From: Methanosarcina sp. 2.H.T.1A.6
Lineage (GTDB): Archaea > Halobacteriota > Methanosarcinia > Methanosarcinales > Methanosarcinaceae
Assembly (NCBI RefSeq): GCF_000979455.1
Contig: NZ_JJOY01000006.1
Span: forward strand, 53,622-117,621
Length of the DNA stretch: 64,000 nucleotides
Direction: 5' to 3'
The notes beneath the pieces are model-generated. The model ran no database searches and was not told the origin of the DNA. It saw only the letters and a list, made by a program, of their open reading frames with translations. Position numbers and translations under genes: made by a program. The number at the start of each line of letters is the position of its first letter. Within the stretch, counting starts at the first letter, position 1. This document shows, in pieces, positions 1 through 10,000 of this stretch.

Positions 1-32
1 CGTCGGCAGCGTCAGATGTGTATAAGAGACAG
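1..32 (+). other. Illumina Nextera read-1 adapter (artefact)
   Basis: These bases match the Nextera transposase read-1 adapter from its second base onward. They end in the 19-base Tn5 mosaic end AGATGTGTATAAGAGACAG (14-32). This is library-preparation sequence left at a contig end, not archaeal DNA. The biological sequence starts at 33. Confidence 0.97.
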
Positions 33-512
33 GTCTGGAGGTTGCCTTTGAAGGCAACGAGTGAAAGAATCATGAGAAGGAGCATTAGCTACGTTTGGAT
101 AACATCTGGCAGCTTCAGTGCAACTAAAAACGTTAGAACCCGTAATGAGAATATCAATGTAGTTCAATGTAGTCAATGTCGTTACACCTGGGGGAATTTA
201 TGCCCCTAACTCCGTACGTTTTTGAGGATTACTACTATATAGTTATATTTTAAATGAAGTTGAACTTTCGGCATTTCAAGTGAGTAAGTCCGGTACGGTT
301 CTTTCTCACCAGAAAATCTATTTTGATCCATTTTTCGGGCACCTCCACCTTCATCAGCCTCAAAGCCGGCGGCTTTTTCTATAAAGTATACCGGGATACC
401 TAAAATATGCATCCGAATAACTGAAAAAATATAGTTAGGTGACTAAAAAGAGCATCAGGATGACTGGTGGGAGATATTGAAATAACTAAAAAGGGCATCC
501 GAATGACTGAAC
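33..512. other. Contig-end region without a supported gene
   Basis: No reading frame here looks like a real protein. There is a small hairpin (TTGCCTTTGAAGGCAA near 44-59). The phrase aaaagggcatc/aaaagagcatc followed by c/aggatgactg or cgaatgactg occurs about twice near 445-505. The short open frames have no recognisable domain or ribosome-binding site. Confidence 0.5.
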
Positions 513-1547
513 TCATCGGTTTCTCCCACAAAATTCATTCCGTGCTTCTACCAGGGCTTTCAGGTTCCTGAGTGGGGTTTCCGGGGCAAGCCCGCAGCCG
601 GGAGCAAGCACATCGACACCCATTCGCAGGCACTCAAAAGCTTCTCTCTTTACATCTTCCGGCCTGCCCCTGAAGAGGGTACTGGAGGTTGAAACGCTAC
701 CGATTACAGCTGTACCGGCTTCATGGGTGGTTTCCACAGCCTTTTTAAGGTCTTTTATGCCTTCTTCAAGGCTGAGCCCATCAAACCCGCACTCTGTCAT
801 ATCCGCAATTATCGGGTCGGCGGCGCCGCAGATGTGGAGCACGCTTTTGCCGCCCCCGAGGGCTTTAGGAATCCTTGACATGTCCGGTTTTATCAGAGTC
901 CGGAAGGAATCAGGAGAAATCATGTCCGGGGAGGAGACTGCATCTGCAATGACGACCACATCGGCTCCCCTTTTCAGGCACTCCCTTGCGTATATTATGC
1001 AGGCATCCGTGCAGAGTTCAACAAGCCTTTTCACAATATGAGGCTTATTTATGGTCCATTTCAGGAAACGGGTAGTCCCGCAAAGGGAAGCTGCAAGATC
1101 GGCAGGCCCTTCCATCCCCACAATAAGCGGGAGTTTCGAGCCGGCTTTTTCCCTGAGGATTTCAGTAGCTTTCAGGACAACCGGGATCCTGCCCCTTTCC
1201 AGAAGATCCTCAGGCAGTTCCGGAACTGCGGGAGAGAATTCCATAGGGCCCTTAAGTACAGCAGGGGTCCTGGCTTTCGTACCCGGATCAACAACACAGC
1301 CCAGGGCTTCTCCGAGCACAACCATATCAAAAGGATACCTGAGGGTTTCAAAAGAGGCGTTGACGTACTGGGAAAAAGCAAGCAGTGCCATTTTTTCGGG
1401 CTGGCTGTCAGCTTCGGGTCTGACTGCTCCGCTCAGATCCATAAGCTCGAGTACAGGCGCGGTTGTGAAAGTGCCAACCGATATCTGAGCAGGAGTTTTG
1501 CCTTCGAGGGTTCTGAGCATCTCTGTTCTGAAGTTCGGTTTTTCCAT
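513..1547 (-). CDS. Methylcobamide:CoM methyltransferase family protein (MtaA/MtbA/CmuA-like)
   Basis: A 344-residue protein of the uroporphyrinogen-decarboxylase-like methyltransferase family. Members such as MtaA and MtbA move a methyl group from a methylated corrinoid protein to coenzyme M in the cytoplasm. The expected zinc-ligand pattern is visible: H-x-C in VLHICGAAD around residue 240, and a distal Cys in APGCGL near residue 319. Length is normal for the family. The family contains many paralogues of unknown substrate, and the sequence does not show which methylamine, methanol, methylthiol or other corrinoid partner this one uses. It lies downstream of, and in the same direction as, a betaine-type ABC transporter, 280 bases away. 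No corrinoid protein gene is adjacent. Family confident; substrate unknown. Confidence 0.85.
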   Translation of the reverse strand: MEKPNFRTEMLRTLEGKTPAQISVGTFTTAPVLELMDLSGAVRPEADSQPEKMALLAFSQYVNASFETLRYPFDMVVLGEALGCVVDPGTKARTPAVLKGPMEFSPAVPELPEDLLERGRIPVVLKATEILREKAGSKLPLIVGMEGPADLAASLCGTTRFLKWTINKPHIVKRLVELCTDACIIYARECLKRGADVVVIADAVSSPDMISPDSFRTLIKPDMSRIPKALGGGKSVLHICGAADPIIADMTECGFDGLSLEEGIKDLKKAVETTHEAGTAVIGSVSTSSTLFRGRPEDVKREAFECLRMGVDVLAPGCGLAPETPLRNLKALVEARNEFCGRNR

Positions 1548-1598
1548 AAAAGTGACCCCGGATTATTTTCTTTTGCTTTTTCTGAAGCTATTAACTGT

Positions 1599-1690
1599 AC
1601 TGCTATTATACTGTGCAATGATACTGTATTATTATACTGTATTATTATACTGTACTGCTACTATACCATATTATACTGCTACTGTACCGG
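1599..1690. repeat. Low-complexity tandem TACTGTATTATTA-type repeat
   Basis: Imperfect 10-15 bp repeats built from 'tatactgtat', 'tattattatactg' and 'tactgctac' run through the upstream region of the methyltransferase gene. They lie between it and the end of the transporter operon. No coding potential is seen. Confidence 0.7.
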
Positions 1691-1828
1691 AGGCTGTGAC
1701 CTGTAGCTATTCGAACAAACCGCCCTGGAAAAGGATGAAAATAAAACAAAATGAAGACAGAAAGAAAAGACAGACAGTGAAAATAAAAAATTAGGCGAAA
1801 AAAGATAAATGGAAAATGGAAGAGAAAT

Positions 1829-2749
1829 TTACTTCTCTCCGATCCATTCATTGACTTTTTCAGGGTTACTCTTTACCCAGTTTGCTGCGGCTTCTTCAGG
1901 AGCAATTCCGTTTTCAATGTCCACCATTACTGCCTGGATATCGTCATGGGTCCACTGGAAGCGGGTCAGGATGCCGTAGAGATTGGGCTTATCTTCTTTG
2001 AGCCCAAGCCTTGCCAGGGTTTCAACGTGGTCAGCATCGCCGTAAACGCCTTTAGGGTCATCAAGGTACTTGAGGTCCCAGCGGTTAAAAGCCCAGTGGG
2101 GAGACCAGAGGGTCACAGCTACCCATTCTTCGGAGTCAATGGCTTTTTTCAAGGAAGCGGTCATCGCAGCACTGCTGCCTGAGACAAGCTCCATATCAAG
2201 GTCATACTCGGAAATTGCGTTTTCGGATACCTGCATGATGCCTGCTCCGGGGTCAATGCCGATGATCTTACCGTCAAATTTGTCCTTTTCGGAGTTGAGC
2301 TCTTCAATGGAGTCTATAGTTACATAGGAAGGCACAACAAGTCCTATCTTACAGTCTTCGAGGTTTGTCTGGACAGAGTCAAGCTGGTCTCCGTAAGTTT
2401 CCCAGTAATTCTGGTGGGTATAGGGAAGCCAGGCAGATGTGGTAAAATCAAACTGCCCGTCAGCGAGTCCCTGGTAAAGGGGACCTACATCAACTGCAAT
2501 GATTTCCACGTCTTCATACCCTGCCTGTTCGAGCACCTGCTGCATCACATTGGTACTTGCAATCTCACCGTCCCATAAGACATATCCTATTTTCACAGGC
2601 TCACTTAACTCTGATACCTCTGCTCCTTCTACAGCTTCATCTCCTTGTTCTGCACAGCCTGCCGCAAAGAGGGTAAGCCCTATGATCAGAACAATTGTAA
2701 AAATCGATCCGATCTTTTTTCCTTCAGGGTTTAGTTTTATACTGGTCAA
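1829..2749 (-). CDS. Glycine betaine/proline-type ABC transporter substrate-binding lipoprotein
   Basis: A 306-residue OpuAC-type binding protein that captures a quaternary-ammonium osmolyte outside the cell and passes it to the permease. It starts at a TTG codon. The N terminus is a lipoprotein signal: a basic stretch, a hydrophobic segment (FTIVLIIGLTLFAA), then the lipobox AAGC, followed by an acidic linker. The mature part has the OpuAC pattern KIGYVLWDGEIASTNVM...VGPLYQGLADGQFD, with several Trp residues (YWETY, SPHWAF, FQWTHDD) of the kind that form the aromatic cage for trimethylammonium groups. It is the last gene of a three-gene operon read right to left (ATPase, permease, binding protein). 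The Methanosarcina homologues are the Ota/Opu systems; the exact substrate here is inferred. Confidence 0.92.
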   Translation of the reverse strand: MTSIKLNPEGKKIGSIFTIVLIIGLTLFAAGCAEQGDEAVEGAEVSELSEPVKIGYVLWDGEIASTNVMQQVLEQAGYEDVEIIAVDVGPLYQGLADGQFDFTTSAWLPYTHQNYWETYGDQLDSVQTNLEDCKIGLVVPSYVTIDSIEELNSEKDKFDGKIIGIDPGAGIMQVSENAISEYDLDMELVSGSSAAMTASLKKAIDSEEWVAVTLWSPHWAFNRWDLKYLDDPKGVYGDADHVETLARLGLKEDKPNLYGILTRFQWTHDDIQAVMVDIENGIAPEEAAANWVKSNPEKVNEWIGEK

Positions 2750-2843
2750 AATATCTACAACCTATTTTTGAATTTCATTCTATTTTTGGTTTTTATTCTT
2801 ATTTTGGGATTATTTCAGGGGGATTGAAGTGAGTGATACACCT

Positions 2844-2884
2844 CTTCCAGACACTGTTTTACACTGTATGGTGCTGTCTGGAAG
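2844..2884 (-). promoter_or_regulatory. Intercistronic hairpin between permease and binding-protein genes
   Basis: A perfect 10 bp inverted repeat CTTCCAGACA / TGTCTGGAAG with a 21-base loop lies in the 209-base gap between the permease stop and the binding-protein start. No T-run follows directly. It may be a processing or stabilising structure that lets the binding protein be made in excess; that role is inference. Confidence 0.55.
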
Positions 2885-2958
2885 GAGTGGCCCTGTTAAA
2901 GTGAAGAGTTCTGAATCCAGAGTGCCGGTTTCAAGAAGGCATCAGGAGTGGAACGTTT

Positions 2959-3789
2959 TTACCTGGGGCTGAGTTTCTGGGTAATCCGGTCCAGGACAAC
3001 CGCTATTATGACAATAGCAAGCCCTGCTTCGAAGCCCATACTGATGTCCACCCGCTGGATCCCGAAAAGGACCTGGTACCCGAGTCCTCGGGCTCCGATC
3101 ATGGCTGCAATGACGACCATGGAAAGGGAGAGCATAATGCACTGGTTGACCCCGGCCATTATGGTCGGGAGAGCCACAGGCAGTTCCACCTTTGCAAGCT
3201 TCTGCCAGCCCGTGGAGCCGAAGGCGTCTGCGACTTCGATAAGCTCTTTTGGCACCTGCTTGATCCCCAGGTTAGTGAGCCTGATTGCAGGAGGCATGGC
3301 AAAGACAACCGTTGCGATCATGCCCGGGACGTTTCCGAGCCCGAAAAAGATCAGGGCGGGGATCAGATACACAAAAGACGGCATGGTCTGCATTAAGTCA
3401 AGCGAGGGCTTTACAACATGGTAAAGTACATCGTTTTTTGCAGAAAGGATCCCCACGGGAATCCCTATAAGCAGGGTCAGCAGGGCAGAGGAGAGCACGA
3501 GGGCGAGTGTCTCTATCGAGAGCACCCAGAGTCCCATATTATGGATAAGGAAAAAACCGAATGCAGTCCCTGCTGCAAGCTTGATATTGCGCTTCCCGGC
3601 AAAGTAGGCAAAAAGGGAAATTCCGAGGATGAAGAGTTCGGGAGGCAGGAAAAGAAGCGCGTCTTTCAAACCCGAGATAAGGAAATCAAGCTTATCGCTT
3701 GTGAGGTCAAGAAATGTGCCGAAATTGCCCTCGATCCAGTCAACAGCAAACTCGACTGTGTCTCCGATGGGGAGCCGGGGAATCAGCAT
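2959..3789 (-). CDS. Glycine betaine/proline-type ABC transporter permease
   Basis: A 276-residue membrane permease of the OpuAB/ProW type, forming the osmolyte channel through the cytoplasmic membrane. About six hydrophobic segments are visible (for example LFILGISLFAYFAG, LALVLSSALLTLLIGIPVG and MLSLSMVVIAAMIGA). The family coupling region is GLGNVPGMIATVVFAMPPAIRLTNLGI followed by EVADAFGSTGWQKLAKVELPVALP. The ATG lies inside the end of the ATPase gene: the two genes overlap by 7 bases, and GAGGTGA sits just upstream as the ribosome-binding site. This indicates translational coupling. The next gene downstream is the substrate-binding lipoprotein. Confidence 0.93.
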   Translation of the reverse strand: MLIPRLPIGDTVEFAVDWIEGNFGTFLDLTSDKLDFLISGLKDALLFLPPELFILGISLFAYFAGKRNIKLAAGTAFGFFLIHNMGLWVLSIETLALVLSSALLTLLIGIPVGILSAKNDVLYHVVKPSLDLMQTMPSFVYLIPALIFFGLGNVPGMIATVVFAMPPAIRLTNLGIKQVPKELIEVADAFGSTGWQKLAKVELPVALPTIMAGVNQCIMLSLSMVVIAAMIGARGLGYQVLFGIQRVDISMGFEAGLAIVIIAVVLDRITQKLSPR

Positions 3790-5252
3790 GTTTTCACCTC
3801 GGGACCCGGCATGGCATCAGACCTGGCAGGGGCTTTGGCAGGAGCTTCGTTCTTTGCTTCTGCCTCCACAGGCACAGGCCCACTGTCAATTCCGTTGTTA
3901 ATTATACTGCCAGGGCTACCTGAGCCTGCGGGCGGAGGTCCGGCTTCGCCTTCATTTTTGCCGATGAGGACCATTTTTTCAGGAGGCTTCTCTTCAGGAA
4001 TATTTTCTCCGGAGTCTCTTTCTTCTGAAGCTTTTCCGTCAGGAATCTCATCCTGCCCGATCTCTCCGGAAATTGCAAGAGCACCAAGCACACTGCCCCG
4101 GACTATAATTCCGAGCAGCTTTCCTGAATCATTGACTACTGCAAGAGGGTACTGGCTTTCCGCAATCAGAGGGATTACCTCATTGAGAGGCAGATCCGGA
4201 GCCACACGGGGGATGTCCGGAATCATCACTGCTTCAAGGCTCTTTCCTGTTTTCAGGGCTTCAAGGGCATCACCTATCATAAGTATGCCTTTCAGGCGCC
4301 TGTTCTTCCCCTCAACCACATAAATAGAGGAGATCCCATGGTCTTTCATCAACTGAATGGCAACCCTGGGCCCGGAATTGATGGGTACGAGCGGTTCAGG
4401 CCGTTTCATAACCGATTCAGCAACAAGGATTTTTGACCTGTCAACCCCTGCGACGAACTTCGAAACATAGGAATCTGCAGGCTCGGTCAGAATCTCTTCA
4501 GGGGTCCCTATCTGTACAACTTCCCCGTCTTTCATGAGTGCGATGCGGTCCCCGATTTTCAGGGCTTCATCCAGGTCGTGGGAGACAAAGATAATTGTCT
4601 TTTGCACCCTGTCCTCGAGGGCAAGCAGCTCGTCCTGCATATCGCCCCTGATAAGGGGATCAAGGGCACTGAAAGCCTCGTCCATAAGCAGGATGTCAGG
4701 GTCATTGGCAAGCGCTCTTGCAAGCCCTACCCTCTGCTTCATACCTCCGCTGAGCTGTGTTATCCTGCTATGCTCATGGCCTTTGAGCCCTACGGTTTCT
4801 ATGGCTTCAAGCGCCTGCGAATAGCGTTCTTCTTTAGGAATCCCCTGGATCTCAAGCCCGTAAGCCACGTTATCCAGGACAGACCTGTGAGGCAGCAGGG
4901 CAAAATTCTGAAAAACCATTCCAATCTTGTTCCTGCGGGCACTTCTCAGTTCCTGAGGGTCCATATCAGTAATGTTCTTCCCATCGATCAGAATATCTCC
5001 GCCCGTTGGTTCGATAAGGCGGTTCAAGCAGCGCAGGAGGGTGGATTTTCCGGAACCCGAAAGCCCCATTATTACGAAAATTTCTCCATCGTAGACCTCA
5101 AAGTTAACATTGTTGAGCCCTATGGTCTGTTTTGTCTTTTCAAAAATTTCATTTTTGGATAAACCTTTATTTAGAAGGGAAATTACTTTCTGGGGGTCCT
5201 TACCAAAAATTTTAGTAATGTTTCGTACTTCGAGTTTTATATTTTTGTTCAT
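3783..5252 (-). CDS. Glycine betaine/proline-type ABC transporter ATP-binding protein with CBS domains
   Basis: A 489-residue OpuAA/ProV-type ATPase that powers osmolyte uptake. The ABC domain carries Walker A (GLSGSGKST, about residue 63), the Q-loop (VFQNFALLPH), signature LSGGMKQR, Walker B (DILLMDEAFSALD) and the switch His (FVSHD). A tandem CBS pair follows (about residues 270-400: SVMKRPEPLVPI..., MIPDIPRVAPDLP...), known in this family as an ionic-strength or nucleotide sensor. The last 90 residues are an unusual Pro/Glu/Ala-rich tail with no recognised domain. It is the first gene of the operon and overlaps the permease gene by 7 bases. Upstream lies a long AT-rich region shared with the divergent carAB operon. 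Confidence 0.93.
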   Translation of the reverse strand: MNKNIKLEVRNITKIFGKDPQKVISLLNKGLSKNEIFEKTKQTIGLNNVNFEVYDGEIFVIMGLSGSGKSTLLRCLNRLIEPTGGDILIDGKNITDMDPQELRSARRNKIGMVFQNFALLPHRSVLDNVAYGLEIQGIPKEERYSQALEAIETVGLKGHEHSRITQLSGGMKQRVGLARALANDPDILLMDEAFSALDPLIRGDMQDELLALEDRVQKTIIFVSHDLDEALKIGDRIALMKDGEVVQIGTPEEILTEPADSYVSKFVAGVDRSKILVAESVMKRPEPLVPINSGPRVAIQLMKDHGISSIYVVEGKNRRLKGILMIGDALEALKTGKSLEAVMIPDIPRVAPDLPLNEVIPLIAESQYPLAVVNDSGKLLGIIVRGSVLGALAISGEIGQDEIPDGKASEERDSGENIPEEKPPEKMVLIGKNEGEAGPPPAGSGSPGSIINNGIDSGPVPVEAEAKNEAPAKAPARSDAMPGPEVKTC

Positions 5253-5904
5253 AATAATACCCGGTTTGACCGAATGCTTTTAAAAAACTATTAACAGTGA
5301 TTACTAAATGTAGAAAATTGCCACAAAAACCCGGTTAATAAGAACTATATTTTACTCGAATTAATTCGCGGTTTATAGAATGAAATTAAGACAGTTAAAA
5401 ATATAGATATGATATAGATTTAATAGAACTTTCTATTTTTCACAGATTAAATAGCTTATTATTCTTACCAATACTGTTGCCCCTATCATATATACTATTT
5501 TTGCGGAATATTTATATATAATAAATATTTCCACGGAATAAACTGGCATAAAGCACATATAAACGCAGGATCAAAAAGTATGATATTTACTTTTACTTTA
5601 GCATATTGTGGTTTCAAGTAACAACTATATTTTTATAAAAATGAATTATTTCCACGAGGATACAGTGGTAATTTACAGAAACTGTTTAACATTTCATTAA
5701 TGCATTTTGATTATATTATTGCGGAATACCGGATTTCCTGGGAGAGATTTTTATTTGTAGTTTGAAAGACGGAGTCTCGAAAGAAGATATTTAATTGAAA
5801 TATTTATATATTAAAAGATGGAACAAAATAGAAAAATAAGGTAATCAGAAAAATCATCGCAACACTTATACATGTCTTATGTCATTTACTCGCAGGTTCA
5901 GATG
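5253..5904. promoter_or_regulatory. AT-rich divergent intergenic region (transporter / carAB)
   Basis: About 650 bases with no gene separate the transporter operon (leftward) from carAB (rightward). A TATA-like ATATTTATATATT lies near 5799-5811 and is a plausible carA box. Around 5514-5541 there is an imperfect palindrome GGAATATTTATA...TAAATATTTCC followed by CACGGA, and the phrase TATTTCCACG recurs near 5646. Such symmetry may be an operator for the osmolyte operon, but no factor can be named. Confidence 0.45.
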
Positions 5905-7011
5905 ATGAAAGCAGTACTAGGATTAGAAGACGGAACTATTATTAAGGGCACCGGTTTTGGTGCCGAAGGCACAGCTTGCGGCGAACTTGTTTTTACCACT
6001 CAATTCACGGGATATGAGGAGGCTCTGACTGACCCTTCCTACAAGGGCCAGATTTTAATGTTCACCTACCCTCTTATAGGGAATTATGGTGTCAGCGGGG
6101 AGCGTTTCCAGTCCGACAACATCCACGCGGAGGGGCTTGTTGTCCGGGAAGCCTGCAAAAAACCCTATCACTACAAATCCGCTCGTTCTATCCACAAATT
6201 TTTAGAGGATGAAGGAAAACCAGGGATCGAAGGTGTGGACACCCGTATGCTCACCATAGGGGCAAGGGAGCGTGGGACTATGCGTGCAGCCCTGATCACT
6301 GGCAGTGACGATGGGGCAGAAGCCGTGGATGTGGCAAGGAATTTTCCACAGATGACGGATGAAGAACTTATCGCAAGTGTAACATGTAAGGAACCCCACT
6401 TTATCCCCGGAGCGGAAGGCGCCTGGAAGGGCAGCGGCAAACCCAAACATGCAGTTGTAGTTGACCTCGGGATAAAAAGGAACATCATAAACAACCTGCA
6501 TAAAAGGGGAATTGACCTTACACTGGTCCCTGCAACCACAAAACCCACAGAAATTGCAGGCTATGAGCCTGATCTTCTCTTTATCTCAAATGGTCCGGGA
6601 GATCCGGAAAAAGCAACAGACGCGATCAACGCCGTAAAGGCTTTTGCAGGCACAATTCCGGTCTGCGGGATCTGTTTCGGACACCAGATTATTTCCCTTG
6701 CAATGGGAGCCAGGACTTACAAGCTTAAGTTCGGGCACAGGGGAGGAAACCAGCCAGTAAAGGACCTTATTGAAAACAAGATTTTCATAAGCTCCCAGAA
6801 CCACGGGTATGCCGTGGATGCGGATTCCCTTGAAGGGACAGGGCTCTATGTGAAGTACCTGAACGCAAACGACAAAACCGTTGAAGGGGTCTCCCACAAA
6901 GACCTGGACATTTTCAGTGTGCAGTTCCACCCTGAAGCCCAGGCGGGGCCCATGGATACCGAGGAGACATTCTTCGGCAAGGTTGTAAAGGTCCTCGGAG
7001 GGGATCTCTGA
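5905..7011 (+). CDS. carA: Carbamoyl-phosphate synthase small (glutaminase) subunit
   Basis: CarA hydrolyses glutamine and channels ammonia to CarB for carbamoyl phosphate, the shared precursor of arginine and pyrimidines. The N-terminal CarA domain starts KAVLGLEDGTIIKGTGFG. The C-terminal class-I glutaminase has the nucleophile Cys in GICFGHQ and the His-Glu pair in QFHPEAQ. The frame is open from an ATG at 5872, but family similarity starts at the tandem ATGs at 5902/5905 with a weak AGGT just upstream, so the later start is preferred. The stop overlaps the carB ATG by one base, so the two are co-translated. Confidence 0.95.
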   Translation: MKAVLGLEDGTIIKGTGFGAEGTACGELVFTTQFTGYEEALTDPSYKGQILMFTYPLIGNYGVSGERFQSDNIHAEGLVVREACKKPYHYKSARSIHKFLEDEGKPGIEGVDTRMLTIGARERGTMRAALITGSDDGAEAVDVARNFPQMTDEELIASVTCKEPHFIPGAEGAWKGSGKPKHAVVVDLGIKRNIINNLHKRGIDLTLVPATTKPTEIAGYEPDLLFISNGPGDPEKATDAINAVKAFAGTIPVCGICFGHQIISLAMGARTYKLKFGHRGGNQPVKDLIENKIFISSQNHGYAVDADSLEGTGLYVKYLNANDKTVEGVSHKDLDIFSVQFHPEAQAGPMDTEETFFGKVVKVLGGDL

Positions 7012-10000
7012 TGCCAAAACGCGAGGACATAAAAAAAGTTTTGCTTATAGGCTCCGGGCCGATCACAATCGGACAGGCTGCAGAGTTCGACTTCTCAGGA
7101 AGCCAGGCCTGCAGGTCCTTAAAAGAAGAAGGCTTGCAGGTTGTGCTTGTAAACTCAAACCCTGCAACCATTATGACCGACCCCGAAATGGCTGATTCGG
7201 TCTATATCGAGCCCCTTGATGCCAGGATTGTGGAAAGAATAATAGAAAAAGAGCGCCCTGACGGGATCATTGCAGGCATTGGCGGGCAGACAGGCCTTAA
7301 TATTACCAGTGAACTTGCAGAAATGGGCGTCTTTGAAAAATACGGCGTCCGGATCCTGGGAACTCCTGTTGACGCTATCAAAAACACGGAAGACAGGGAA
7401 CTCTTCAAGGAAACTATGTTGAGTATCGGGGAAAAGGTTCCCTTAAGCCGCGCAGTCCATTCCTTAAAAGAAGCCGAAGAGGTTGTCGGGGAACTCGGCC
7501 TGCCCCTAATTGTCCGCCCGGCTTACACCCTCGGTGGCGCTGGCGGTGGAATTGCCCGCACAAAAGAAGAGCTCCTTGAGATTACGGAACGCGGGCTCAG
7601 GCGCAGCCGCATTAATCAGGTACTTATTGAAGAAAGCGTGCTCGGCTGGGCAGAGGTCGAGTATGAAGTCATGAGGGATGCCAATGATTCCTGTATCGTG
7701 ATCTGTAACATGGAAAACATTGATCCCATGGGCGTGCACACAGGAGAATCGGCAGTTGTTGCCCCCTCACAGACAATGACCGACGCAGAGCACCAGATGC
7801 TCAGGAGTGCCTCTATTAAGATCATACGTGCCCTCAAGATCGAAGGAGGGTGCAATATCCAGTACGCCTTAAAGGAAGGCGACTACCGCATTGTCGAGGT
7901 AAACCCGAGGGTTTCCAGGTCATCAGCCCTTGCATCCAAAGCTACAGGCTACCCGATTGCCCGTGTAACTGCAAAGATTGCAATCGGAATGACACTTGAC
8001 GAGATCATAAACAACGTTACCATGAGTACTCCTGCCTCTTTTGAGCCGGCTCTGGACTACGTGATCACAAAGATTCCCAGGTGGCCTTTTGACAAGTTTA
8101 CCACCGCAGACAAGACCCTGACCACAGCCATGAAAAGTACGGGGGAAATCATGGCAATAGGCAGGACAATTGAAGAGTCCCTCCTGAAGGCTTTCAAGTC
8201 TCTTGACATTGACTCCCAGCTGGGAATAAAACGCTGGGAAGAGCCTGAAATCAAAACTCTCCTCAAGACCCCCACAAGCGAACGCCTTTTTGTGATCTTC
8301 CACGCGCTTGAGAGAGGAATGCCGGTAAAGGAAATTGCCGAACTTTCGGGCATCAACCCCTTCTTCCTCTCAAAGATGAAGAATATCGTGGATATGGAAA
8401 AGCGCATCCGCGTAGAAGAACTCACTCCTGAATTCCTGCGCGAAGTAAAGAGGATGGGTTTCCCTGACAGCCGCCTTGCAGAGCTGACAGGAAAGACCAG
8501 GCAGGAAATAAGCGACCTCAGGCATGCAGCCGGAATTCTTGCTACCTTCAAGATGGTGGACACCTGTGCAGCCGAGTTCCAGGCAGCAACTCCCTACTAC
8601 TATTCCACTTACGAGGACACCTGCGAGACAACCCCAACCGACCGGAAGAAAATTCTCATCCTCGGAGCAGGGCCGATCAGGATCGGGCAGGGAATAGAGT
8701 TTGACTACTGTACCGTCCATGCAGTAACCGCACTCAGGGAAGAGGGCATAGAGACCCATATAATTAACAACAACCCTGAAACCGTGTCAACCGACTTTGA
8801 CACCTCGGACAAGCTCTTTTTTGAACCCCTCACCATGGAATACGTGATGAACGTAATCGAACGTGAGAAGCCTGACGGTGTTCTTGTGCAGTTCGGAGGG
8901 CAGACATCGGTGAACCTTGCAATCCCTCTGAAAAAGGAGTTAAAGCGCAGGGCAGACCTTGATACCGTGATCATGGGCACTGATCCGGAGGATATGGACC
9001 TTGCCGAAGACAGGGAAAAGTTCTACCTCCTTATGCAGAAGCTTGGCGTCCCCCAGCCGGAAGGCGGATATGCGACCTCGCAGCCGGAAGCAATCGAGGT
9101 TGCAAAAAGGATCGGGTTCCCGGTACTGGTGCGCCCCTCTTATGTGCTCGGCGGCAGGGCAATGGAAATCGTTTATGACGAAATCGACCTGGAACGCTAC
9201 ATGAAAGAGGCAGTCAGGGTCTCTCCGGAACACCCCATCCTTATCGATGACTTCCTGGAAGACGCTTGCGAAATCGATGTGGATGCGGTCTGCGACCGGA
9301 AAGATGTACTTATCGGGGCAATCATGGAGCACATTGAGGAAGCAGGCATACATTCAGGAGACTCGGCCTGTGTTATCCCGCCCCAGTCTCTCTCCCCCGA
9401 AGTGCTTAACCAGGTAAGGGACTACACCCGGAAGATTGCTCTGGGCCTCAGGGTCAAGGGCCTGATTAATATCCAGATGGCAGAGAAAGGCGGAAAGGTC
9501 TTTGTGCTTGAAGCAAACCCGCGTTCAAGCAGGACAATTCCTTTCGTCTCAAAAGCTGTCGGCCTCCCTCTTGCAAAGATTGCAGCCAAAGTGATTGCCG
9601 GGCACAGCTTAAAGAGCCTGGGCTACACGGACGAGCCAAAGCCCAAACATGTCTCGATCAAAGAAGTCCTCCTGCCCTTTGACAAACTGCCGGGAGCAGA
9701 TCCCGTACTCGGACCCGAGATGAAGAGTACCGGAGAGGTCATGGGCATTGACTACGATTTCGGAAGGGCATACTATAAGGCAGAGCTTGCAGCTGACAAC
9801 CTCCTGCCCCTTACAGGAAAGGTCTTCCTCTCTATCAGGGAAGCAGACAAACCCAAACTTGTGGAAGTTGCAAAGAAACTGCAAGCAGCAGGCCTTGAAC
9901 TCATGGGCACACGCGGTACTGTAAACTACCTTGCACAGCACGGGGTCTTCATGGACACTGTAAAGAAGATCCACGACGGAAGCCCGAATGTCATAGATAT

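Noticed and set aside
18-209. 63-codon ORF starting in the first bases
   Set aside because: Its start lies in sequencing adapter and the rest has no family likeness.
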